Under the pieces are notes generated by a model. It ran no database searches, was not told the DNA's origin, and saw only the letters and a program-made list of their open reading frames with translations. A DNA stretch of 12,444 nt. Source: an uncultured Collinsella sp. Its GTDB lineage: Bacteria; Actinomycetota; Coriobacteriia; Coriobacteriales; Coriobacteriaceae. A program made the position numbers and the translations under genes. Each line of letters begins with the position of its first letter. The stretch's first letter is position 1. The DNA is taken from NCBI GenBank assembly GCA_900549655.1, contig UROZ01000051.1, forward strand, positions 1 through 12,444, in the 5' to 3' direction. Below, piece by piece: positions 1 through 12,444 of the stretch.

Positions 1-907
1 CTGCGTCGTCATCTTCGATAATCTGCTCCGATCCATCCTTGTAGCTGACGGTCAGCTTATTATCAACTGCTTCATAGCCCAAATCATCGATGTGCGTCTG
101 GATGGAAAACGGGCTAATCTCAAGAGGCGAGTCACCGGAGCGGAGTTCCTTTGTATCGACGTACGCTCCAATATTGAACTCGGGTGTCGACGCCTCAAAC
201 CGCCTCGCACTCTCACCTTCACCCTCGGTCCAATGGATATTCCAGGTGACAGCATGTTGCAAATCTCGCTCGCGATCCATAGCGGCAAAGTACATCGTGC
301 CATTAATGACAGTATCGCTTGATGTGTCCTTATCAATTGTGCTGCGTGTGTCAGGCCATTCCTCGCCGAACTTCATATCGGGCGTGCCGATGCCTTGTTC
401 TTCTTCACCATAGAGAACAAGTTCGCCCGTCTCTGCTGCCGGCTTGTAGTAGTTAACACCATTTGGATTGGACAACGTAAACGTCACGGCTCCGCAGCCG
501 TTTTGATCGATAGCCATCTCATGGATATCGAGCGTATAGCCGTTGCCCTCGACGGACAGATTAACCTCCTGGACTGCACCCTCCAGGCTTTGGGGTGCAA
601 TGCCGTCACCAAATTCTCTGGTATAGGTATATTTAGTCCCCGATGAGCCGCCGTTGGTCCAGGTAATGGAATCCCCGTTGCCGTGGTTTCCCCAGGCTGA
701 GGCAAAATATCTGGAATTGACAACGGCGTAGGCGACCCCTCCAGTCGCCAAAACCCCGGCAAGACATCCGATCACGGCAACATACAGAGGCTTCGCGTGA
801 CCCTTTCGGCGAAGCGGCTCACCAGCAGCGGCATAAAGAACACGGTCAGCAAGATCGCTATCGGCTTGGACGGACTCGAAGGCCTGCTTGATTTGATTGG
901 ATTTCAC
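1..907 (-). CDS. Membrane-anchored putative anti-sigma factor (DUF4179-like), partial, runs off the left edge
   Basis: A reading frame opens with GTG at 907-905 and stays open for 302 codons to the window edge, so the C-terminus is missing. The start is supported by a perfect AGGAGG six bases upstream. The N-terminus (IKQAFESVQADSDLADRVL, about residues 6-24) resembles the short cytoplasmic helix that opens many Firmicutes and Coriobacteriia anti-sigma proteins of the DUF4179 kind. One hydrophobic segment (about residues 41-63) follows a basic stretch (RRKGHAK), suggesting cytoplasmic N-terminus and external C-terminal domain. The external part is polar, beta-rich looking and acidic. No zinc-binding HxxxCxxC motif is present, so it is not a ZAS-type anti-sigma factor. 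It overlaps the upstream ECF sigma gene by 50 bases, the usual arrangement for a sigma and its regulator. Inferred role: hold the sigma factor at the membrane until an envelope signal arrives. The family name is from memory of similar proteins; the partner role rests mainly on context. Confidence 0.65.
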   Translation of the reverse strand, partial: MKSNQIKQAFESVQADSDLADRVLYAAAGEPLRRKGHAKPLYVAVIGCLAGVLATGGVAYAVVNSRYFASAWGNHGNGDSITWTNGGSSGTKYTYTREFGDGIAPQSLEGAVQEVNLSVEGNGYTLDIHEMAIDQNGCGAVTFTLSNPNGVNYYKPAAETGELVLYGEEEQGIGTPDMKFGEEWPDTRSTIDKDTSSDTVINGTMYFAAMDRERDLQHAVTWNIHWTEGEGESARRFEASTPEFNIGAYVDTKELRSGDSPLEISPFSIQTHIDDLGYEAVDNKLTVSYKDGSEQIIEDDDA

Positions 908-1376
908 GGTCGCCCTCCTCTAGGATGAACTTGAGTTTCGATCTGCCGCGAGCTAAACGCGTTCGAACGGTCGCGGCTGGCACATGCAGTAACTCGGCAA
1001 TCTCTGAGGTCGAAAAGCCCAGATAGTAATAGAGCACAATAGGAATACGGAATCGTTCCGGAAGTCGCATAACGTCTGACAGGACAGCCCTGGTCTCATC
1101 CTGCGCTACCGATAGCGAATCGGCCAGGTTCTCAATATCCTCCACACGCCTCCATGGCTTTCGAAAGAGAGATTTGCATTCATTGATCGTGACCCGGATA
1201 AGCCATCGACGAAGATGTTCCCAGCTTTCAAATTGCGCATCGCTTTTGAGTAACTTCAGAAAGACGTCTTGAGCGACATCGTCGGCATCGGCACGATCGC
1301 GCAGATACGTCAATGCGATTCGAAACACGACATCCCTGTGATCTTCGACCGCCTGTCTAAAAGCTTGTTCTTCCAT
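858..1376 (-). CDS. ECF-family RNA polymerase sigma factor (sigma-70 family)
   Basis: The product is 172 residues, normal for an ECF sigma factor with only regions 2 and 4. Region 2 covers about residues 4-76 and contains the core-binding and -10 recognition signature (DADDVAQDVFLKLL) followed by WLIRVTINECKSLFRK. Region 4 covers about 96-152, with a helix-turn-helix (FSTSEIAELLHVPAATVRTRLARG) for -35 recognition. The ATG at 1376 is chosen because GGGAGGTGATT precedes it directly; an in-frame GTG at 1382 would overlap that site. The gene follows the rpoC terminator and has its own ECF-like promoter. The last 50 bases, encoding a basic non-conserved tail (about residues 157-172), overlap the start of the putative anti-sigma gene. 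It probably directs RNA polymerase to a small regulon, including its own operon; target genes cannot be read from this window. Confidence 0.93.
   Translation of the reverse strand: MEEQAFRQAVEDHRDVVFRIALTYLRDRADADDVAQDVFLKLLKSDAQFESWEHLRRWLIRVTINECKSLFRKPWRRVEDIENLADSLSVAQDETRAVLSDVMRLPERFRIPIVLYYYLGFSTSEIAELLHVPAATVRTRLARGRSKLKFILEEGDREIQSNQAGLRVRPSR
914..919 (-). promoter_or_regulatory. Ribosome binding site of the putative anti-sigma gene
   Basis: The minus strand reads AGGAGG six bases before the GTG at 907. It lies inside the 3' end of the sigma-factor gene and settles the start of the downstream gene; it also suggests translational coupling of the pair. Confidence 0.75.
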
Positions 1377-1380
1377 AATC

Positions 1381-1387
1381 ACCTCCC
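1381..1387 (-). promoter_or_regulatory. Strong ribosome binding site deciding the ECF sigma start
   Basis: The minus strand reads GGGAGGTGATT immediately before the ATG at 1376, almost fully complementary to the 16S rRNA 3' end. It excludes the GTG at 1382 as start, because that codon lies within the site. Confidence 0.8.
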
Positions 1388-1424
1388 GGTGACGTTAATG
1401 ATTCTTGATGAGGCCCTCACCATA

Positions 1425-1453
1425 GATACGCTCTTGCCGGACGAAATGTTTCA
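1425..1453 (-). promoter_or_regulatory. Candidate ECF-type promoter of the sigma/anti-sigma operon
   Basis: The minus strand carries TGAAAC (1453-1448), a 17-base spacer, then CGTATC (1430-1425). This matches the ECF pattern known from Bacillus sigma-W type promoters (TGAAAC, 16-17 bases, CGTA). Transcription would begin near 1418, giving a leader of about 42 bases before the sigma ATG. Its position suggests that the sigma factor transcribes its own operon. No good housekeeping -35/-10 pair is obvious in the same short interval. Confidence 0.6.
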
Positions 1454-1466
1454 AATTCAAGCAGGA

Positions 1467-1507
1467 AAAACCTACCAAAATAAACCTATCCCCTTTTGGC
1501 AGGTTTT
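1467..1507. repeat. Imperfect inverted repeat between rpoC terminator and ECF operon
   Basis: On the plus strand AAAACCTACCAAAA (1467-1480) faces TTTTGGCAGGTTTT (1494-1507) across a 13-base loop, with a single central mismatch. The loop holds another copy of the AACCT word (AAACCTATCCCC). Both strands end in T-runs, so it could be a weak bidirectional terminator backing up the rpoC terminator, or a copy of a dispersed palindromic intergenic repeat. Function is not established. Confidence 0.5.
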
Positions 1508-1513
1508 CTTCAC

Positions 1514-1550
1514 CAAAAAAGACCCGCTTCCCTGTTGGGAAACGGGTCTT
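1514..1550 (-). terminator. Intrinsic terminator of rpoBC
   Basis: On the minus strand AAGACCCG-TTTCCC pairs with GGGAAG-CGGGTCTT (14 pairs, one G-U) around an AACA loop, directly followed by a run of T. It starts 28 bases beyond the rpoC stop codon and separates the polymerase operon from the ECF operon. The plus-strand side lacks a comparable T-run, so it acts mainly in the minus direction. Confidence 0.93.
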
Positions 1551-1577
1551 TGGAAGGGCGGTTAACGTACTAGGAAA

Positions 1578-6056
<4,479 letters not shown>

Positions 6057-6062
6057 AGTCAA

Positions 6063-9554
<3,492 letters not shown>

Positions 9555-9563
9555 CAGGTTTTT

Positions 9564-9570
9564 CCTCCTT
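9564..9570 (-). promoter_or_regulatory. Ribosome binding site of rpoB
   Basis: The minus strand reads AAGGAGG nine bases before the GTG at 9554. This fixes the non-ATG start of rpoB. Confidence 0.85.
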
Positions 9571-9627
9571 CACGGAAATGCTCGGTGGGTTGGCGAGGCA
9601 TAGCTTCGCCAGTTATCGCAACCTAAT

Positions 9628-9655
9628 AGTTTATCAGGTACCGACCGTTGGGCAA
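9628..9655 (-). promoter_or_regulatory. Candidate proximal promoter of rpoBC
   Basis: The minus strand has TTGCCC (9655-9650), a 16-base spacer and TAAACT (9633-9628), with TGA directly before the -10, an extended -10 feature. Each hexamer matches consensus at four of six positions. Initiation near 9621 would give a leader of about 67 bases. A promoter is required here because the galU terminator closes the upstream unit; which element is used cannot be decided from sequence. Confidence 0.45.
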
Positions 9656-9731
9656 GAAAAGCCTTGACGCGATTGAGTTTTTGGAGTAGCAAAGTTTTTC
9701 GACAGAAAACACGCAGGTAGATGTATGTGTA

Positions 9732-9746
9732 TCGAACATCTGTTCA
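9732..9746. promoter_or_regulatory. LexA-like palindrome (SOS-box-like) in the rpoB upstream region
   Basis: The plus strand reads TCGAACATCTGTTCA, containing the GAAC-N4-GTTC core known for Gram-positive LexA operators. A further TGAACAG at 9758-9764 forms a second inverted repeat with CTGTTCA at 9740-9746. On the minus strand the palindrome lies immediately downstream of a possible -35/-10 pair, TTGCCG (9775-9770), 17 bases, AATATA (9752-9747), a position where a repressor would block initiation. Binding is inferred from pattern only. Confidence 0.4.
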
Positions 9747-9787
9747 TATATTTTCTGTGAACAGAGAGCCGGCAATCGCAGCTCTTA

Positions 9788-9821
9788 TAAAAAACGGGCG
9801 CGAACCGAGGTCCGCGCCCGT
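9788..9821 (-). terminator. Intrinsic terminator of galU
   Basis: On the minus strand ACGGGCGCG pairs perfectly with CGCGCCCGT around a ten-base loop and runs into six T residues. It begins 21 bases after the galU stop codon and isolates galU from rpoBC. Confidence 0.95.
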
Positions 9822-9841
9822 AAATGTCGATGCCCGAAGGC

Positions 9842-10750
9842 TTACTTGCGCATCAATCCGCCGCGCTCGTCGATGGCATCCCAGAAGGCATCGGCAAAGC
9901 GGGGGTCGCTTGCGGCCATGAGGGCGTTGGTGGCCATCCAGCCAGAGGGAGTGCCGGTGTCGTAGCCCGACAGCGGGTCAATGACGACGGCATACATGGC
10001 CTCGCGGTCGAGCGAACGGGCCATGGCGTCGGTGAGCTGGATCTCGCCGCCCTTGCCGGCCTGCTGATCTGCCAGCAGGTCCATGACCAGCGGGCTCAGC
10101 AGGTAGCGACCGACGATGTACAGATTGGACGGAGCCGCCTCGGGAGCGGGCTTCTCGACCAGACCGCCGATGCGCCAGACAGCGCCCGGCTCTGCATCGG
10201 CAACGTCCTCGGCACCCTCGAGCGAACCGACGCGCTCACCGGCGATAACGCCGTAGCGGCTGACTTCCTCGGGCGAGCAAGCAGCGACGGCGATAACCGA
10301 AGCGCCACCGTGCTCTTTGGAAACGGCGAGCATCTTGTCGCAGATGTCGCGGTTAGGCACAACGTAGTCGCCCAGAAGAACCAGGAAGTTCTCCCCTGCC
10401 ACGGCGTCGGCAGCAGAGCGAATAGCATGGCCGAGGCCCTTGGGCTCGTACTGATAGCGGAAGTCGACCGGCATACCGCCAGCGTGGGCGACGGCATCGG
10501 CATAGGCGTTCTTGCCGCGCTCGCGCAGCAGGTTCTCGAGCGAACGATCGGGCTGGAAGTAGCTCAGCAGCTCGGGCTTACCGGGAGAGGTAACGATGAT
10601 GGCGTCGTCGACCTCCTCGGGGTCGAGTGCCTCCTCAACGACATACTGAATGACCGGCTTGTCGAGCACCGGCAGCATCTCTTTGGGCGTGCACTTGGTG
10701 CCAGGCAGAAAACGCGTGCCAAGACCGGCGGCGGGGATGATTGCCTTCAT
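9842..10750 (-). CDS. galU: UTP-glucose-1-phosphate uridylyltransferase
   Basis: The enzyme joins UTP and glucose 1-phosphate to give UDP-glucose and pyrophosphate, feeding galactose use, glycolipids and cell-surface polysaccharides; it is cytosolic. The 302-residue product has the normal GalU length. The nucleotide-binding signature MKAIIPAAGLGTRFLPGTK is at residues 1-19, with TPKEMLPV following. YQYEPKGLGHAI (99-110) and the metal-site region LVLLGDYV (123-130) come next, then GGLVEKP (195-201) carrying the sugar-phosphate-binding lysine, GGEIQLTDAM (234-243), and SGYDTGTPSGWMATN (261-275) near the end. The ATG at 10750 is chosen because the family begins at this motif; upstream in-frame codons add 28 residues with no resemblance to GalU. 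An AAAGGA lies 12 bases upstream, a rather long spacing. It is a single-gene unit between two terminators, in an unusual place between rplL and rpoB. Confidence 0.95.
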   Translation of the reverse strand: MKAIIPAAGLGTRFLPGTKCTPKEMLPVLDKPVIQYVVEEALDPEEVDDAIIVTSPGKPELLSYFQPDRSLENLLRERGKNAYADAVAHAGGMPVDFRYQYEPKGLGHAIRSAADAVAGENFLVLLGDYVVPNRDICDKMLAVSKEHGGASVIAVAACSPEEVSRYGVIAGERVGSLEGAEDVADAEPGAVWRIGGLVEKPAPEAAPSNLYIVGRYLLSPLVMDLLADQQAGKGGEIQLTDAMARSLDREAMYAVVIDPLSGYDTGTPSGWMATNALMAASDPRFADAFWDAIDERGGLMRK

Positions 10751-10772
10751 GTTATTCAAAGATCCTTTCGCA

Positions 10773-10810
10773 GGCGCAAAAGCGCCCCATGCGTGCGGCA
10801 CACAGCCGCA
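10773..10810 (-). promoter_or_regulatory. Two tandem hairpins in the galU leader
   Basis: On the minus strand TGCGGC-TGTGT-GCCGCA (10810-10794) is followed by GGCGC-TTTT-GCGCC (10786-10773), both perfect stems, ending just upstream of the galU ribosome binding site. Neither is followed by a T-run, so they are not terminators. They may protect the mRNA or tune translation; no known riboswitch was recognised. Confidence 0.45.
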
Positions 10811-10846
10811 GACCAAATTGCGATACCTAAGCATCTTACCGCTGGA

Positions 10847-10874
10847 ACTATATGTCGCTACAAGGCAGAGACAA
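10847..10874 (-). promoter_or_regulatory. Candidate promoter of galU
   Basis: The minus strand carries TTGTCT (10874-10869), a 16-base spacer and TATAGT (10852-10847), close to the housekeeping consensus. It would place the start near 10840 and leave a leader of about 90 bases. Since the rplL terminator lies upstream, galU needs its own promoter, and this is the best pair seen. Confidence 0.55.
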
Positions 10875-11002
10875 TTCTTCAGCAGGTCAACGCAAATTAT
10901 TGCTCGAATGGTGCAATTTTATTGCCCAACGGCAGGGTGCCCGATACGACGCAAATCACAGAACATGGCAGTTTGAGCTACCGATGTCGAGGGACCGAAA
11001 AA

Positions 11003-11037
11003 CAAAAAAGACGGGGCTCGCAATGCGAACCCCGTCT
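11003..11037 (-). terminator. Intrinsic terminator of rplJ-rplL
   Basis: On the minus strand AGACGGGGTTCGC pairs with GCGAGCCCCGTCT (13 pairs, one G-U) around an ATT loop, followed by a T-run. It begins 28 bases after the rplL stop and closes the stalk operon. The 314 bases from 10751 to 11064 hold this terminator plus the galU promoter and leader; no gene is seen there. Confidence 0.95.
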
Positions 11038-11064
11038 GCAAAGAAATCTGGCGAGAAAGCCTGA

Positions 11065-11442
11065 TTACTTGAGGGTGACAGCAGCGCCAGCAGCCTCGAG
11101 CTTCTCCTTGGCAGCCTCGGCGTCCTCCTTCTTGGCACCCTCGAGAACAGCCTTGGGAGCGCCCTCGACGACCTCCTTGGCCTCCTTCAGGCCAAGGTTG
11201 GTGAGCTCACGGACGGCCTTGATGACCTGGATCTTGTTGTCGCCGAAGCCCTCGAGCACGACGTCAAACTCGGTCTTCTCCTCGGCCTCAGCAGCGCCAG
11301 CAGCGGGAGCGGCGACAACAGCGGCAGGAGCAGCGGCGGAAACGCCGAAGGTGTCCTCGATAGCCTTGACGAGCTCGGAAGCCTCGAGAAGGGTCATTTC
11401 CTTAAGAGCATCGATGATCTCATCGGTGGTAAGCTTAGCCAT
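11065..11442 (-). CDS. rplL: Large ribosomal subunit protein bL12 (L7/L12)
   Basis: The 125-residue product forms the mobile dimers of the ribosomal stalk that recruit translational GTPases. The N-terminal dimerisation domain (about 1-32, MAKLTTDEIIDALKEMTLLE) is followed by an Ala/Pro-rich hinge (about 35-52), then the globular C-terminal domain with the conserved EFDVVLEGFGDNKIQVIKAVRE and LGLKEAKEVVEGAP segments, ending in VTLK. The ATG at 11442 is preferred to an upstream in-frame codon at 11475: it gives the family N-terminus and has AAAGGA seven bases upstream. It follows rplJ by 102 bases. The stalk needs several L12 per L10, so independent translation initiation here is expected. Confidence 0.97.
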   Translation of the reverse strand: MAKLTTDEIIDALKEMTLLEASELVKAIEDTFGVSAAAPAAVVAAPAAGAAEAEEKTEFDVVLEGFGDNKIQVIKAVRELTNLGLKEAKEVVEGAPKAVLEGAKKEDAEAAKEKLEAAGAAVTLK

Positions 11443-11460
11443 TTCTAAGTCCTTTCGGTT

Positions 11461-11529
11461 TCCGTGTCTGTGCACGGAGATCAGTTAAAACACGACGCGA
11501 ATGCGCCAGGGGTGCGGCGTTGCCGCCGC
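11461..11529 (-). promoter_or_regulatory. Two hairpins in the rplJ-rplL intergenic space
   Basis: On the minus strand GCGGCG-GCAA-CGCCGC (11529-11514) is a perfect stem capped by a GNRA-type loop, and TCCGTG-CACAGA-CACGGA (11478-11461) lies just before the rplL ribosome binding site. No T-run follows either, so they are not intrinsic terminators. They may be processing or stabilising elements that raise rplL output over rplJ; this is inference. Confidence 0.4.
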
Positions 11530-11544
11530 GGGTGAAAACAGCAA

Positions 11545-12066
11545 CTAGGCTGCCTTCTGCTCGGAGACCTGCTGGATCGAACGAGCGAGACCAGAGGAAA
11601 CGCCGTTGACGCAGACAGCGATGTCGCGAGCGAAACCGGAGATGAGACCGGCGATCTGGCCGAGAAGCTGATCCTTGGTGGGCAGCTCGGCGATAGCCTT
11701 AACATCATCAGCGGAAACGGCCTTGCCGTCGGAGATACCGCCCTTGATCTCAAGGACGCCCTTGGACTTAGCGGAGAAGTCCTTAAGGGCCTTAGCGGCC
11801 TCGACCGGCTCGGTCTCGTAGAACACATAAGCGACGGGGCCGGCGAGGATCTCGTCGAGCTCGGGCTGCTCCTGGTTCTTGAGAGCGATCTTGACCAGGT
11901 TGTTCTTGTAGACCTTCATCTCGGCGCCGCACTCGCGAAGCTGATGACGCAGCTCCTGAGCCTGCTTAACCGTCAGACCGTTGTAGTTGACGACGAACAG
12001 ACCGGCGTTCTCGGCGATACGGGACTCGATCTCTGCAACCTTGTCGATTTTGTACTGCTGGGGCAT
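11545..12066 (-). CDS. rplJ: Large ribosomal subunit protein uL10
   Basis: L10 is the base of the ribosomal stalk: it binds 23S rRNA together with L11 and carries L12 dimers on its C-terminal helix. The 173-residue length is normal. The N-terminal rRNA-binding domain shows the family features (AEIESRIAENAGLFVVNYNGLTV, then LRECGAEMKVYKNNLVKIAL, about residues 11-64) and GPVAYVF at about 76-82. The C-terminal helix that holds L12 is the segment after about residue 130. The ATG at 12066 has AGGAGG eight bases upstream. It is the first gene of the rplJ-rplL operon and lies behind an L10-type leader with an attenuator, so L10 or the L10-L12 complex probably represses its own operon. Confidence 0.97.
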   Translation of the reverse strand: MPQQYKIDKVAEIESRIAENAGLFVVNYNGLTVKQAQELRHQLRECGAEMKVYKNNLVKIALKNQEQPELDEILAGPVAYVFYETEPVEAAKALKDFSAKSKGVLEIKGGISDGKAVSADDVKAIAELPTKDQLLGQIAGLISGFARDIAVCVNGVSSGLARSIQQVSEQKAA

Positions 12067-12131
12067 GAATTACACCTCCTCGAATTCTTTCCGGGCACGG
12101 TCCGCCACAAGGACGTGACGGGGGCATGTCC

Positions 12132-12168
12132 AAAAAGAAAGCCCCCGCGCTGCATGAGCGACGGGGGC
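12132..12168 (-). terminator. Attenuator hairpin upstream of rplJ
   Basis: On the minus strand GCCCCCGTCGCT pairs with AGCGCGGGGGC (one bulged T) around CATGC, followed by TTTCTTTTT. It sits 66 bases before the rplJ start and downstream of both the promoter and the conserved L10 leader motifs, so it is better read as a regulated attenuator than as the end of an upstream gene. Confidence 0.85.
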
Positions 12169-12276
12169 GAGAAGACATATCTACTCGACCACCTCGGCTG
12201 GCGGGATATCCCATTAAGCTCGCGGGCAATGCCCGTTTGCACCGGCTGTCTCTGGCAGCGGATTCGTGCGTGAACC
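12169..12276 (-). ncRNA. Ribosomal protein L10 leader (cis-regulatory RNA)
   Basis: The transcribed leader contains conserved-looking pieces of the L10 leader in their proper order: CCAGAGACAGCCGGTGC, a CGGGC-ATT-GCCCG hairpin, GCTTAAT, a GGGATATCCC palindrome, and GCCGAGGTGG, ending just upstream of the terminator hairpin. In known L10 leaders L10 or the L10-L12 complex binds this structure and shifts the balance towards termination. Identification is by eye from the consensus motifs and the position directly upstream of rplJ. Confidence 0.8.
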
Positions 12277-12282
12277 GAAAGT

Positions 12283-12311
12283 ATTATGGCGGGGACCCCG
12301 GCGTCGGTCAA
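12283..12311 (-). promoter_or_regulatory. Housekeeping promoter of the rplJ-rplL operon
   Basis: The minus strand reads TTGACC (12311-12306), a 17-base spacer and CATAAT (12288-12283), five of six matches in each hexamer with ideal spacing. The start would be near 12276, directly ahead of the L10 leader. The spacer holds a short palindrome, CGGGGTCCCCG, of unknown meaning. Confidence 0.8.
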
Positions 12312-12398
12312 CGGAAAACCGGGCTGCACACAATTCCACCATCCGGCACGCGCCGCCGAAGGCCAGGCGCAAGGTTTTCGCTCGGTCAAGTCCTGGCT

Positions 12399-12436
12399 CG
12401 CACGAAGAGCACATTAAGTGCTCTTCGGCTCGTGCG
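12399..12436. repeat. Long hairpin upstream of the L10 promoter
   Basis: GAAGAGCAC and GTGCTCTTC form a perfect nine-base stem around a five-base loop (12404-12426), extended by CGCAC (12399-12403) and GTGCG (12432-12436) across a five-base bulge. No T-run follows on either strand, so it is not a normal intrinsic terminator. No gene is visible from 12312 to 12444; whichever gene precedes (rplA is usual) lies outside the window. Confidence 0.6.
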
Positions 12437-12444
12437 GAATCTAC

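Noticed and set aside
90..762. Several short open frames on both strands over the left-edge gene
   Set aside because: They overlap the 302-codon GTG-started frame that has a ribosome binding site, a membrane segment and operon context; none of them has comparable support.
6057..6062. TTG at 6062 as start of rpoC
   Set aside because: It directly abuts the rpoB stop and is only three bases from the ribosome binding site; the GTG at 6056 has normal spacing. The alternative changes the protein by only two residues.
10751..10834. Upstream extension of galU by 28 residues
   Set aside because: The added residues come from the hairpin leader and do not resemble GalU, whose family begins at the glycine-rich nucleotide-binding motif.
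11443..11475. Upstream extension of rplL by 11 residues
   Set aside because: It would run through the ribosome binding site, and the family N-terminus MAKLTTDEI begins at 11442.
9824..11488. 554-codon open frame on the plus strand opposite galU and rplL
   Set aside because: It covers two terminators and two clear minus-strand genes and has no recognisable domain; it is another antisense shadow.
12331..12347. String resembling the 5' end of a leucine tRNA on the minus strand (GCCGGATGGTGGAATTG)
   Set aside because: No matching acceptor 3' strand, anticodon stem or T arm follows; the L10 promoter lies immediately downstream.

Overview
This window comes from a GC-rich actinobacterial chromosome, most likely class Coriobacteriia and close to Collinsella. 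That placement rests on protein character: RpoC carries the long helical insertion near residues 145-235 that is typical of actinobacterial beta-prime subunits, RpoB is of actinobacterial length and sequence, and core-gene codons end mainly in C or G. The genus is a judgement, not a proof. All seven genes run on the minus strand, so reading order is from high to low coordinates.

Reading order: (1) about 12444-12067 is a non-coding leader with a sigma-70-type promoter (TTGACC-N17-CATAAT), the conserved elements of the ribosomal protein L10 leader, and an intrinsic terminator acting as attenuator; (2) rplJ (L10) and rplL (L7/L12) form the ribosomal stalk operon, closed by a strong terminator at about 11003-11037; (3) galU (UTP-glucose-1-phosphate uridylyltransferase) is a separate unit with its own candidate promoter, a leader with two hairpins, and a terminator at 9788-9821; (4) rpoB and rpoC, only a few bases apart, follow a 287-base upstream region that holds candidate promoters and a LexA-like palindrome, and end in a terminator at 1514-1550; (5) an ECF sigma factor with a good ECF-type promoter directly upstream, overlapping by 50 bases a GTG-started, membrane-anchored gene that is probably its anti-sigma or regulatory partner and runs off the left edge.

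The core is transcription and translation machinery: L10/L12 build the stalk and L10 probably controls its own mRNA, while beta and beta-prime form the RNA polymerase catalytic core. galU interrupts the usual rplJL-rpoBC arrangement and supplies UDP-glucose for the envelope. The sigma/anti-sigma pair at the left is lower in GC and looks like an accessory envelope-signal module placed after rpoC.

The most interesting observation is that RpoC carries a C-terminal extension of about 220 residues containing a helix-hairpin-helix module closely resembling the C-terminal domain of the RNA polymerase alpha subunit, including the positions that contact UP-element DNA, followed by an acidic tail. Other points are substitutions in the RpoC bridge helix and the RpoB rifampicin region, the ECF autoregulatory promoter, and the LexA-like site upstream of rpoB.
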